Shown in pieces: positions 27,601 through 35,740 of a DNA stretch of 53,618 nucleotides. How positions within the stretch are numbered: position 1 is the first letter of the stretch; the number at the start of each line of letters is the position of its first letter. The notes below the pieces were generated by a model, which did no database searches, was not told where the DNA came from, and worked only from the letters and a program-made list of their open reading frames with translations. Source of the DNA: Anaerolineaceae bacterium (GTDB taxonomy: Bacteria; Chloroflexota; Anaerolineae; Anaerolineales; Anaerolineaceae); NCBI GenBank assembly GCA_028714615.1, contig JAQTMA010000008.1, positions 1-53,618 of the forward strand, given 5' to 3'. A program made the position numbers and the translations under genes.

Positions 27601-29922
27601 GTGCGTGCCGCGCAGCTCTTGCAAGGTCAGGAAGATTAGATACTGTTGGTACTTCTCGTCCGCCTGGGGATCGCCCCCGTACATGCGTTCGTCGCGGGCA
27701 TAATGGGGGAGCATATTCTTCTGACGCAATGTTTCATAGATCGCCAGGCCGATGCCGCCCAGGTCCTGGCTGTTAGCGCTGCTTTTCAAGGCCTGGTACA
27801 ACCCGCGCCGGAAGGCAAAGCGGCTGTGCAGACTGTTCATGTGAGCTGACTGAAGGGCAGCATCCTGGCGGTTGTCCGAGAAGGCAATAACCTTCTTCTG
27901 ACCTTTGGGCAACCCCCGCACCTGGGCATTGATCAGCACATCGGTGGCGGTGGAGCGGCCGACCGAGCCAAAAGTAAACAGCTTATTAAACTCCCGGCTG
28001 CGGCGGTCATGGGCGATGCCGCAGTTCGGGCAAAACAGGAATGGGCTGGGCAGGAACAGTCCATGCAGCTTGGCATGGCGGCACTGGCCGTCTACTTCGC
28101 CGCATTCGGAGCAAATGCTGATCTCGATGGGTAAGACATCCTGGAAATCATGTTTGATACGCCCTGCCGGTGTGCGCCAATGATCGGGTAAAGGATTGGT
28201 CTGATCATCCCACGGCTTGAGGGAGAGGTATCCGAGATGGCCAAGGTTTTCGACACTGTCCAGTTCAGCCGAGGAGAGACGATTAGTCTCATCGATGGCC
28301 ACGCTGTAAAATTCCTGGCCGCAGGCTCGACAAAACACCATGGTGTAGGTTGGACGGTGGCGCCCTTCGCCCGCGCATACCGGGCAGGCCACTTCACCGC
28401 GGTCATTGAGATGGGGATGGTCCACATCCAGGCAGGCGGAAATGGCCCTGCCCTGGCTGAAGAAGGCGTGCAGCTTGGGTTGTAGACGAGGCATTTCCAT
28501 CAGTGTGGCTTCCACCTCCTCCCGGCCGATCCCTAACTCCTGGCTGAGGTCGGCCACGTCGCGCACGTGCTCCCCAAGCAAATGGATCATTTGCCTGTGG
28601 GTATCATTGAGCTGGTCGGACAATGGAGCGTATACTTCCGCGATCACGTTTTCCGCTGCAAATGGCTCGCCAAACAACGTGCTGGCGAAGCTGGAAACCG
28701 CTTGCGCCGCAGTCTCCTTCCCTCCGCTTTCCACAGTCGCCGAGGTGCCAATACAATGCAGCCGGCCTGCGGTGTGGGTATGCTGTTTCAAGCGTCGGAT
28801 CAAGGCGGCTACATCTGCACCGCGCTTTCCTGAGTAGGTATGCACCTCATCTAATACAAGGAATTGCAGCACTTCGGGATGAGCGAAGAGGGTGCGGTCT
28901 TCAAAGCGAGTCAGCAGCAGTTCCAGCATCACGTAGTTGGTCATCAGGATATCGGGGGGATTCTGCTGAATCTCGGCTCGGGACAATACCTCGGAATCGA
29001 ATGGCTGCGACCGTCCGGTTGCTTCACGGTAGCGCTGCAGGGCTTGTTCCGGCTGGCTGGCCGTATCCCCGGTATAGAGGGCAATTTTGAGACCCGAAGC
29101 ATGCAGCCGCCCGGAGAATTCATCATACTGGCTGTTGGCCAAAGCGTTCATCGGATAAATGATTACCGCCTTAATCCCGCGTATTCCCCGTTCCCGCTGA
29201 CGCAGGGCTTCGGAAACGATTGGGATCCCAAACGCAAATGACTTCCCAGACCCTGTACCGGTTGCCACAATCACATTCTGGCCTTCCAAGATTTTCCGAA
29301 TCGCAGCCGTCTGGTGGTGGTGCGGGTGAATCGGCGTAGATGCCGCGTCTTCAACTATTCGGCGGAAGGCAGGCAGCACCCCCCGATGGAGGACACCCTG
29401 GTCAACCAGGTCGCCTAGCCGTTCCCCTTGGGCAAACGGCATGGAGATTTGGACGAAGGGAGGTTTCCACAACAGCGAACCATTCTCGACGTGATCCAGC
29501 ACCCATTCGCCGATATCTGGGTTCTGGAAGCGCTGGAAAGTGCGTACATAGCTCAGGTAATCTTGCTGCACCTGGCGCAGGATGGCAAAGGGATCCATCG
29601 GGCCGAAAATGACATCTTCAAACTCGGGCTCCGCTGGAGGAGTAACTTGTACCTGGCGGGGCAGCAGCGCAGCCGCCTGCATCGCCTGAAGGAAAGCAAT
29701 TTGAACCGGCGGACACATGGTTGCCAGGTTCACCATTCCCATCAGCGCCGCCTGATCTCTCGTCGCCAGCACCGTGACGATAATTTCGCGCAGAAATTCC
29801 ATATTGACTTGGTCGACACCGGAAAAATCGAGCTGCTGCCCGGGTTGGCGCAGTTCTTCCCCGATCCGGTGGGCCAGGGTTAAATCATTCAAATCGGCAC
29901 GTTCTCGCAAGAGTATCGTCAT
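24616..29922 (-). CDS. Giant DEAD/DEAH helicase with DUF1998 and C-terminal nuclease-like domain
   Basis: About 1768 residues. A STAS-like segment (about 1-65, 'QLDFSGVDQVNMEFLREI', resembling DUF4325) precedes a superfamily 2 helicase: Walker A ATGTGSGKS near 220, VLDEVHTYSG near 356, GTSATV near 394 and QRAGRAGRSG near 1072. Several CxxC pairs lie between (CPVCAG..CRACG, CSECGEVDGQC, CPNCG). The DUF1998 motif 'CEKACYECLLSFYNQ' is near 1612, and the last 75 residues ('IADFFYQPRIVVFVDG' then 'LRRLGYRVVVI') look like a Vsr/DUF559-type nuclease fold. DISARM encodes the helicase (DrmA) and DUF1998 (DrmB) as separate genes; here they appear joined. It is the last gene of the twelve-gene operon. 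I start it at MTILLRERADL rather than the ATG seven codons upstream. Confidence 0.88.
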   Translation of the reverse strand: MTILLRERADLNDLTLAHRIGEELRQPGQQLDFSGVDQVNMEFLREIIVTVLATRDQAALMGMVNLATMCPPVQIAFLQAMQAAALLPRQVQVTPPAEPEFEDVIFGPMDPFAILRQVQQDYLSYVRTFQRFQNPDIGEWVLDHVENGSLLWKPPFVQISMPFAQGERLGDLVDQGVLHRGVLPAFRRIVEDAASTPIHPHHHQTAAIRKILEGQNVIVATGTGSGKSFAFGIPIVSEALRQRERGIRGIKAVIIYPMNALANSQYDEFSGRLHASGLKIALYTGDTASQPEQALQRYREATGRSQPFDSEVLSRAEIQQNPPDILMTNYVMLELLLTRFEDRTLFAHPEVLQFLVLDEVHTYSGKRGADVAALIRRLKQHTHTAGRLHCIGTSATVESGGKETAAQAVSSFASTLFGEPFAAENVIAEVYAPLSDQLNDTHRQMIHLLGEHVRDVADLSQELGIGREEVEATLMEMPRLQPKLHAFFSQGRAISACLDVDHPHLNDRGEVACPVCAGEGRHRPTYTMVFCRACGQEFYSVAIDETNRLSSAELDSVENLGHLGYLSLKPWDDQTNPLPDHWRTPAGRIKHDFQDVLPIEISICSECGEVDGQCRHAKLHGLFLPSPFLFCPNCGIAHDRRSREFNKLFTFGSVGRSTATDVLINAQVRGLPKGQKKVIAFSDNRQDAALQSAHMNSLHSRFAFRRGLYQALKSSANSQDLGGIGLAIYETLRQKNMLPHYARDERMYGGDPQADEKYQQYLIFLTLQELRGTHRRTHQNLEDVGLLRVGYSGLEQFAADSAAWYDIPEMAGLTPEVRYDLLLGMLDLIRKRQAIRHDTILSPVNFRTTVLNRMNEDVQFHDEEFRGPIGYSDEAPSTNWNKYTAYRFTGTNTQLTAWVRRVVDLPAAEANELIARLVENLSRPKIGFLYRHTVYDHKTPYSLYMIPADIITLQADPTERQLICPKCLTVHRFQQLRVCTSSTCRTQLTERDLSANYFRQMYAMSLREAGRIKAEEHSGQVAGEDRRKIEINFKNPANPLNVLICTPTMELGIDIGHLNAVTLRNVPPSPSNYAQRAGRAGRSGQPSLISVFAGVGQARGPHDQYFYRFPEKMISGAIAAPRFRLDNPYLLKAHIHALVLETMGRAGGEKLPSKPEELLDLELENYPLRPDLLTAWRTALDRQHVAICQAVFEAFKEEMGQYSWFTKVMVEGTVSEFIADLDRAMERWRIEYKRLDEERQGLNRILGQEGVDMSLNRRRSVIEKKLEDMRSGEADWYVYRYLGGEGFLPGYAFPPEAAHLSFDMREEELARSPSIALVEYAPGNFVYYRGERYEVTHGRPKTRQLEPSTERVLICPACGRSYIGEQETSRAACDCGQDLGAMHPRLGMALCDMFAMRRARITADEEERLRLGYEITPHYRRSGYSRRYSVNSGGSAQFSIALENEGQILLVNHGPRNAEGQATGFTLCRKCNAWLLSEEAVRKHIRNVTQHGDCSQGAHEEDLLQGLWLTDLQQSDLAIFDVPLPGNYRREVFYTTLKNALIRAVLVAFQVDESEIGGFLLPDPAKPLCSRVILYETSTGGSGILSALNEPDRMTSLLLRMRELLHGNDSEQGCEKACYECLLSFYNQRDHAVMDRTVVLDWLNGIGDVTIQADDVTEGDRLSILHAGCQSDLERQTLDWLVEQNVRLPDEGQKTLYDQDQAPLAIADFFYQPRIVVFVDGSPHYRDYVQVADERKRIALRRLGYRVVVIRGENFEQDLLELRGRITG

Positions 29923-29956
29923 TATCGATCCCTTCTCGATCAAGCGTTATGCAGTT

Positions 29957-32092
29957 CTAGTTGATATCCAAGCAATCCCACAAATCGGGAGAAGCGGTGG
30001 TCATGAATGGGGAAATCAGCCTATTCCGGTATGCCACAATCAAACGGCGCATGGCGCGGGTCATGCCAACAAACAATATCCGTCGCTCTTGGGCCAGGTG
30101 CTTTTCCAAGTCATCGGCTCGTTCGTCGGGAAGGTCACGGGGTAGCTGTCCTTTTTCGGTGTACGGCAAAACAACGATAGGAAACTCCAGTCCCTTCCCG
30201 GAATGGATGGTCAGTGCTTTTGCTCCAGGAGCGTAAAGGTTAATACTTTTCCCAGTAACATAGGTAGTAGGTAACCCAAAGTTAGTTAAATATGCAGCAG
30301 CTTGCTGGGCCAGCTGGTTATTGGGCGCCAGGATGGCGATCGCGCTGTTGGGCATGTGCAGTTCTCGGGCAACAACAGCCAGGCGGTCAGCCAGAGCTAA
30401 AAATAGCATCTCTTCATTTACCGCTGATAAAATAACCGGCCGAGGCCCCGAATGTACGAACACCTGGTCGAGCGCTTCTTCATCACCGGCCCCAGTATTG
30501 TTCAACATTGCCGCGGCAGCTGTAGCGATCTGGCGGGTCGTCCGATAGTTCCGTTTGAGAATGCGGGTGCGCCCGGTAACGCGCAGGGAATCGTGTACAT
30601 TTTTCCAGGCAAACCCTTTGTTATACAGCGATTGGCTTGCGTCTGCGGTTAGGAAAATGCCCTCGGGGGATTGGCATAAATCGATGCAAAATGCCAGCGC
30701 GGCGGGCGTTAGATCTTGCGCTTCATCTACCAACACGTAATCAAATTTCTGGCTCTGCCATTGGCCACTCATGACTAATTCTAAAGCTCGCCGGCGCAGG
30801 GTACCCCAGGTGGTTTTACGCGGTGAGCTGTATTGCAAGAACCGGTCTGCGTGCTCGTAGATCATCCAGACGGCTTCACGCATGCGCGCATCGAAAGCAT
30901 ACCCGCGTCCCGAACGGTCCACCTTCAAGTACTCTTCCAAGGTCTGGATCCCCTGCCCCTCGATGACCCATTCGAATTCCTCGATCAGGTAATCGTCACG
31001 TAAGGCTTTCAAAGCATTCCCGATCAACATGCTTTCAAGCAGAGTTTTGCCATGGGGGTTATAAGCAGCTCTCGCGCTGGTAAGTGCATTGAGCAGATCC
31101 ATATGGGACGCCATGGTTGGCTTCCCATCCTTCGACTCAACGATCTGACGGGCAATCCGGTCAACCGTTGATACCTCAAGTTCGATTGGAGAGTCTTGGA
31201 CTCCTTCTAGCAGGTGAGAAATTAGCTGCCGCGATACTTCCACCAGTGTATTGGTATAGGTAGTAAATAGAACGCGGACGGATCTTGAATGATTCCTTGG
31301 GTTCCTTACTGCTCGCTCCACCAGTGCCCGCACCCGATACATGGCCACTGTCGATTTTCCTGAGCCCGGCCCTCCTTTGACCAGCGTCGGCCCTTTCAAA
31401 CCCCAATCGACGTAGCGTTCTTGGTCCTTATCAAGGAGCAGCAAAAAGTCGATGAGATTACCCTCAGCGTAGCGGGTCAGATCACCCGGCTGCTGCACGA
31501 CCAGATTGGGCTGGTCGACCAATTCTTCCGCAGTCGCCGGCCACAAGCAATCGACGACATGCAGGATATAAGTATCGGGAGCACCGCAGTTCTGCAGCTG
31601 GTCCTCAGTCTCGCAGCCCAGGAAACAATGATGGCATTCCAACGGGATTAACCACCGGGTGAGCAGATCTGAGGTCAACTGGTACGGGAGCGTACGAGAT
31701 TGATCAGTTGCCCTCTGGCGGGTGTGATTCTGCCATTCCACTGGCGTTTCTTGATCCGGATCGAGCGCCTTTTCCAAGGCACTTGAATAATCCGCGTAGG
31801 CAGGCTCGTCAGGTTGGTAACGCATACGCTCGTAGACTTCGCCCCGAGGACCGATACCCAGAATCTGGACTAAATCCCGCCCTGGGAAAACTGCGTAGAC
31901 CATGCGATATTCACCAATGCGATAACGCCACAGATGTTCATGGTGTTTGAGCCGCTTGATGGTATCGCCCCGGGGAGTAATTGGGTCAAGCTCCAATTCT
32001 TCCTGGGCGGCATCCACGCGCCTCTGCATGTCCTTGTTCAGGTTGAGGAAATCCGCTCGGAAAGCGGGTTTCACTGTGATGATATAAGGCAT
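29957..32092 (-). CDS. RelE-like domain fused to UvrD-family helicase
   Basis: About 711 residues. Residues 1-90 resemble a RelE/ParE-type toxin fold ('WRYRIGEYRMVYAVF', 'VQILGIGPRGEVYERM'). The rest is a superfamily 1 helicase: Walker A KGGPGSGKST near 236, VLVDEAQDLTP near 452, 'LKRNYRTTRQIATAA', IHSGKGLEF near 628 and VGMTRAMRRL near 670. All helicase motifs look intact. A toxin-like domain fused to a helicase suggests either RNA or DNA cleavage coupled to translocation, or use of the fold only for binding. The start at MPYIITVKPAF follows the winged-helix gene stop by 7 bases, and the large helicase starts 34 bases downstream. Confidence 0.88.
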   Translation of the reverse strand: MPYIITVKPAFRADFLNLNKDMQRRVDAAQEELELDPITPRGDTIKRLKHHEHLWRYRIGEYRMVYAVFPGRDLVQILGIGPRGEVYERMRYQPDEPAYADYSSALEKALDPDQETPVEWQNHTRQRATDQSRTLPYQLTSDLLTRWLIPLECHHCFLGCETEDQLQNCGAPDTYILHVVDCLWPATAEELVDQPNLVVQQPGDLTRYAEGNLIDFLLLLDKDQERYVDWGLKGPTLVKGGPGSGKSTVAMYRVRALVERAVRNPRNHSRSVRVLFTTYTNTLVEVSRQLISHLLEGVQDSPIELEVSTVDRIARQIVESKDGKPTMASHMDLLNALTSARAAYNPHGKTLLESMLIGNALKALRDDYLIEEFEWVIEGQGIQTLEEYLKVDRSGRGYAFDARMREAVWMIYEHADRFLQYSSPRKTTWGTLRRRALELVMSGQWQSQKFDYVLVDEAQDLTPAALAFCIDLCQSPEGIFLTADASQSLYNKGFAWKNVHDSLRVTGRTRILKRNYRTTRQIATAAAAMLNNTGAGDEEALDQVFVHSGPRPVILSAVNEEMLFLALADRLAVVARELHMPNSAIAILAPNNQLAQQAAAYLTNFGLPTTYVTGKSINLYAPGAKALTIHSGKGLEFPIVVLPYTEKGQLPRDLPDERADDLEKHLAQERRILFVGMTRAMRRLIVAYRNRLISPFMTTASPDLWDCLDIN

Positions 32093-32099
32093 AATACCT

Positions 32100-32372
32100 C
32101 TATTTCGTTGGAAGGTCACCAGGGTGATTGTCTATGAAGTAAAACACCCATTCCCGTTCTCCGTAGATTCCCTGGACTCCCCGGATTTTTCCCTGATTCA
32201 TCAGCTGGCGTGTGATCATAAACACCTGTTGGTGCGGCGATACCCCTGTCTGACGGGCAATTTCAGAGTTGCTCGCCCCATGGGGAGCGATGGACAACAG
32301 GTAACGTACAATTTTTTGGGTATTGGTTGGTAACGCCCTCTCGCCGATTTCCTTGTTACTTTCTTTTGCCAT
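32100..32372 (-). CDS. Small winged-helix protein
   Basis: A 90-residue protein with a winged helix-turn-helix: 'IVRYLLSIAPHGASNSEIAR' followed by 'TGVSPHQQVFMITRQLMNQG' and a wing ending 'EREWVFYF'. It overlaps the end of the RusA-like gene by 17 bases and ends 7 bases before the RelE-UvrD start. It is probably the operon's own DNA-binding regulator or a DNA-binding subunit of the complex. No specific family is recognised. Confidence 0.7.
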   Translation of the reverse strand: MAKESNKEIGERALPTNTQKIVRYLLSIAPHGASNSEIARQTGVSPHQQVFMITRQLMNQGKIRGVQGIYGEREWVFYFIDNHPGDLPTK

Positions 32373-32733
32373 AAATCCACACCTCAGCGCATTCCAGACC
32401 GTCCGGTCCAAATTCGGCTTCGACCTGAACCCCGCGGACATGATGAATGTGGTCATCCGGGTATAGCAACCCAGTAAATGCATCCACAATTAGCTTGGGG
32501 ATATTCTCTACATCAGGAATCTGCCGGACTACCTGCCCTCGAGACTTGTTAACGATGCAGTGGATGGAAAACACGAACCAAGCGTACTGACTAGCCAATT
32601 CGTTGGACAGCCCAGCTCGCTCTCGAACTGTCTGCTGATATTCCTGGTCGTGCGACGACCCCCAGGTCTGGACGCGGGGAATCGAGAAGCGAGCAACCTC
32701 TTCTAGCCCAATTGGCTTATCAAATATCGGCAT
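32356..32733 (-). CDS. RusA-like endonuclease
   Basis: A 125-residue protein. The segment PDVENIPKLIVDAFTGLLYP followed by DD (residues 73-94) matches the RusA Holliday-junction resolvase signature 'PDxDN..K...D.L.g....DD'. Putative catalytic residues are D74, E76 (Asp in RusA), K80 and D93/D94. The C-terminal 'GVQVEAEFGPDGLECAEVWI' fits the final strand. RusA proteins cut branched DNA and are usual in phages and mobile elements; one inside a restriction-like operon is unusual. It overlaps the upstream gene by 14 bases and the downstream gene by 17. One acidic substitution leaves catalytic activity uncertain. Confidence 0.7.
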   Translation of the reverse strand: MPIFDKPIGLEEVARFSIPRVQTWGSSHDQEYQQTVRERAGLSNELASQYAWFVFSIHCIVNKSRGQVVRQIPDVENIPKLIVDAFTGLLYPDDHIHHVRGVQVEAEFGPDGLECAEVWIYGKRK

Positions 32734-33448
32734 GATGCGCTAACCTTCGTCCGATCTCTCCGAAATACGAATCACTAACCCCTCGCGCTGTCGGGTGCTT
32801 GACTAACGCAAAGAAAATACCCTGATTTTCGGCCAGTCCCCACTCCCCAGAATCCTGAAGATGAAACGGTTTCCCCGCAATGATTTCATACCATTTTTGA
32901 TAAACCAACCCATAGCAAACCACATACTCAGGCTGACAGCGTTCAACCATTCCACGAATTGCTTCGGCTCTACTGTAGCGCTTCGTTTTGCGATATGCCT
33001 CCCGGCTGCTGAGCTCGGGTATGCTAAACCAAGTCGGATAGTTCCATATATTAGCATTGGGAGATGGTAGAGGCAGCAGTTCTAAAGAGCAGGTCTCCCC
33101 ATCCTGGCGACCAAAACAGGCCTTCTGGTAGGCTTGGACTGATGTTCTATCATACGGCTCCCCTTTTAGCGACTGTAATAGGCATATGAGCCGTTTCCAC
33201 GTAGGTTGCATCCTGACCGGATCCCTGAAAAACCGATCCATCCCCAGCCGGTGATGAAACTCGGACACGTCGGCTGTAGCCGGTCGGCCAAGTTCGTCCC
33301 AAATCTCCAGACGCCGGCAGATCTCCTCCCGGGTATCTCCGCCGCCTTCCTCCATGCCCACGAACCAGAAAGGACCGGCTGGGTTGCCATAGCCGTAAAA
33401 CCCTTTCATGAAATCAATGAGCAGTTTGTCAGATGGTGTCTCAGGCAT
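32720..33448 (-). CDS. Uncharacterised protein, possibly uracil-DNA-glycosylase-like fold
   Basis: A 242-residue protein. The stretch GPFWFVGMEEGGG (about 25-37), with later 'EYVVCYGLVYQKWYE' and 'FFALVKHPTARGVSDSYF', is the order of elements in the UDG superfamily: a first glycine-rich catalytic loop, a central strand and a final loop containing His. The classic GQDP and HPS motifs are not exact, so activity on uracil is doubtful. It may instead recognise modified bases or act as a DNA-binding accessory. It starts 40 bases after the NucS-like gene stop. Function unknown. Confidence 0.5.
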   Translation of the reverse strand: MPETPSDKLLIDFMKGFYGYGNPAGPFWFVGMEEGGGDTREEICRRLEIWDELGRPATADVSEFHHRLGMDRFFRDPVRMQPTWKRLICLLQSLKGEPYDRTSVQAYQKACFGRQDGETCSLELLPLPSPNANIWNYPTWFSIPELSSREAYRKTKRYSRAEAIRGMVERCQPEYVVCYGLVYQKWYEIIAGKPFHLQDSGEWGLAENQGIFFALVKHPTARGVSDSYFGEIGRRLAHHADI

Positions 33449-33488
33449 AACCGACCCATAATCGATCGAATGACATCCCTATTAACCT

Positions 33489-34472
33489 CTAAGTCGTTCC
33501 TACCTTTGTTTGCTTTACCACTCCTTCGAACAAGCCATCTAACCCGTTCACGAAGGCTTCTACCTGATTCGCCGTCATCTCACGCCAGCCAGATACACCT
33601 AAAGCACCAAGGGCCGCTTCTTCGGATACGGGGAAAAACTCCGTAAAGACCTCAGGCTCAATATACATCCATAAGGGCTTGCCAGGTTTCGGATCAGCTC
33701 GTACGGTAAACAGCATGCGGGTGTGGTTGTTGGGAGGCGTAAACATGATACTCCGCGCATATGGACGCGGGTATAGGCCATGCTTCAGCGCTCCTTCGAC
33801 CAACGCATGTACCTCCGCCCCGACCCCATGTTGATCAGCCATATGGCATATCGCATCTATGGTCTGGTATTTCACTGGTTCCGAGAACGCATTTCCATGA
33901 TCTGTATCCAACTCGGTCAGTTCCCGGGTAAGGATCCGCTCACCAGTCTCGAGCTCAAACATATCAAAAGAAATGACCGAAATAGGCATCTCGTAGCGTT
34001 GTGTCAGGAACTGGACAGTACGGTCTAGCCCCGGTGTTCGTCCGGCACCTACTAAGAAGATCACCGTCTCCCGTTGGGTTGAATTATTATCTTCTTCTAC
34101 ACCCCGTTGGCGCAGGAGTTCATGCAGGGATTTCCCTTTCGGTTTCAGGTAACCATCTACTTGCCGCTGCAAATCCCCATGGCGAGATGTGCCAATGTAG
34201 GCAGCGTAGTAAATCGCCTGGCTTATCGCATCCGCAGTAATCGCTCCGGCTTTGATCTCAATAATTGCCCAGCGTCCTTGCGGATCCAGCGCCAGGAGAT
34301 CAAGGCGTCCACCTTCCATGGAAAGCTGTCGCCCAATAATCTCTAGGCCGCCTTGAACCAGGCGAGGGTCTGCTTCGATCCAAGATTCCAGGTTCTTTTC
34401 AATGTCGATATTGCATTCGGGGAGCTTCTTAGGACCCTGTCCAACAATTTGCCATAACCCGAACCTCGACAT
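33489..34472 (-). CDS. NucS/DUF91-like endonuclease
   Basis: A 327-residue protein. Residues 20-100 contain 'LESWIEADPRLVQGGLEII' and 'GGRLDLLALDPQGRWAIIEI' ending in KAG, a PD-(D/E)xK core with D58, E72 and K74 as catalytic candidates. This is the DUF91/NucS family, whose members include mismatch-specific and branched-DNA nucleases. The C-terminal 200 residues ('HTRMLFTVRADPKPGKPLWM', 'SGWREMTANQVEAFVNGLDG') are unlike mycobacterial NucS and may bind the partner complex. AGGAGG precedes the ATG. It lies 23 bases after the Mrr-like gene. Confidence 0.78.
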   Translation of the reverse strand: MSRFGLWQIVGQGPKKLPECNIDIEKNLESWIEADPRLVQGGLEIIGRQLSMEGGRLDLLALDPQGRWAIIEIKAGAITADAISQAIYYAAYIGTSRHGDLQRQVDGYLKPKGKSLHELLRQRGVEEDNNSTQRETVIFLVGAGRTPGLDRTVQFLTQRYEMPISVISFDMFELETGERILTRELTELDTDHGNAFSEPVKYQTIDAICHMADQHGVGAEVHALVEGALKHGLYPRPYARSIMFTPPNNHTRMLFTVRADPKPGKPLWMYIEPEVFTEFFPVSEEAALGALGVSGWREMTANQVEAFVNGLDGLFEGVVKQTKVGTT

Positions 34473-34495
34473 AACGACCTCCTGGCGAAAATATT

Positions 34496-35704
34496 TTATT
34501 CTGAGGATTCCGTTGATTCTGGTTGTTCTTCTCCGATGGAGAGCAACTTCTTCTCATCGAATTCATAAAAGTCAACACTCTTCTTAGAGATACCGATCTC
34601 GTAATCCATCAATAGGTCCAACAGCTTTTCCCCATCAATAAGTGTGATCGGTGCAGTCCCCTGCTCCAGCGATCCATTCTTTGCACCCGAAGAGAACGTG
34701 CCAGTTGTGATAATCGTCCCCCGCATAGCTTTGAACCGATGCAGTGAACCACGTAGCTGGTCTAACACCGTACGATTAATGGATCCGCTGTGACGCTTCA
34801 CCTGGACGACCTCCCTGACAGAACTAATACCTAGCTCGATATCGGCTACCACGTCGACGCCTTTGTCGTTGCTGGGAGAGGTCACACTCACATTGATATA
34901 CCCCATCTCTTGGAGTAGCAGGCAAACCAGATGCTCAAATTTGTAGGGATTCATCGTAGAAAGGTAATTTGCAAACTTTTCCCGGGCTTCTTGAGAGATT
35001 TGGTGGGCCAACTGTTGTAGCTCCGTTTGCTTGGATGTCACGGCTCGGCCGGGAATATGTGATGCCCCTTGCTGCAACTTAGCCAGTCCTTTGTCCGTGA
35101 TGCTATAGCGATTAGCATTCCGCTCGATCAACCCCCTGTCGATCAGATTTACCAGGCGATTATATAGCGAGCTCTTGTGTACCGATTCGCTGCGGTAGTT
35201 GGTGTAGGTATCACAGAATTCAACATACCCAGGAAGGATTTCCGACCGCTGACAGGGGCTATGTTCGCTGACAAGCTGCAACACTGAAAGCAAGCCTTCC
35301 TGCCGATCCAACTCCATCACCAAGCCGCCATCCGGTTGGGTAATGAATTCTTCCCCTCTTGCGGTGTTCTTCAGGCAATCCTGGTTATCCTTCTCCATCA
35401 TCTTGTAATGGTCGGATAGCATCCAACACCAATAGGAGTGGCGGGGATTAACGTGCTCGTCTGTTTTTTTCCAAAGCCGTTTGGCCAGCTCACGTTCGGT
35501 ACCCTGCAGCCGGATAGGGATCCATTCTAATGGGTCCCTCCAGTCTACATTCGCCTGAGGATTGCCTATCTGATCCCAGATCTGCTTCATCATCGCCATG
35601 TAGATTGGAAAGGCTTCTCCGTCCATGGCTTGGATGAACGCCCTCACCTGAGTATAGGTCGGGAGGTGCGGGGTGAGTGAGTGGCGAACATCAGCAGTAT
35701 CCAT
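34496..35704 (-). CDS. Mrr-like restriction endonuclease
   Basis: About 402 residues. A central winged-helix region (about 150-230, 'LYNRLVNLIDRGLIERNANR') is followed by an Mrr_cat PD-(D/E)xK domain (about 250-370): 'YKFEHLVCLLLQEMGY', 'DKGVDVVADIEL' and 'REVVQVKRH', giving the E...D...Q-x-K catalytic set. Mrr-type enzymes cleave DNA, often modified DNA. The N-terminal 140 residues ('QLGTERELAKRLWKKTDEH'-like region) are unassigned. AAAGGAG precedes the ATG at 35704; a start 11 codons earlier lacks a good ribosome site. It follows the 252-residue unknown by about 36 bases. Confidence 0.82.
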   Translation of the reverse strand: MDTADVRHSLTPHLPTYTQVRAFIQAMDGEAFPIYMAMMKQIWDQIGNPQANVDWRDPLEWIPIRLQGTERELAKRLWKKTDEHVNPRHSYWCWMLSDHYKMMEKDNQDCLKNTARGEEFITQPDGGLVMELDRQEGLLSVLQLVSEHSPCQRSEILPGYVEFCDTYTNYRSESVHKSSLYNRLVNLIDRGLIERNANRYSITDKGLAKLQQGASHIPGRAVTSKQTELQQLAHQISQEAREKFANYLSTMNPYKFEHLVCLLLQEMGYINVSVTSPSNDKGVDVVADIELGISSVREVVQVKRHSGSINRTVLDQLRGSLHRFKAMRGTIITTGTFSSGAKNGSLEQGTAPITLIDGEKLLDLLMDYEIGISKKSVDFYEFDEKKLLSIGEEQPESTESSE

Positions 35705-35740
35705 TGGCACTCCTTTTTTTCGAATCATCCATATCAACAG

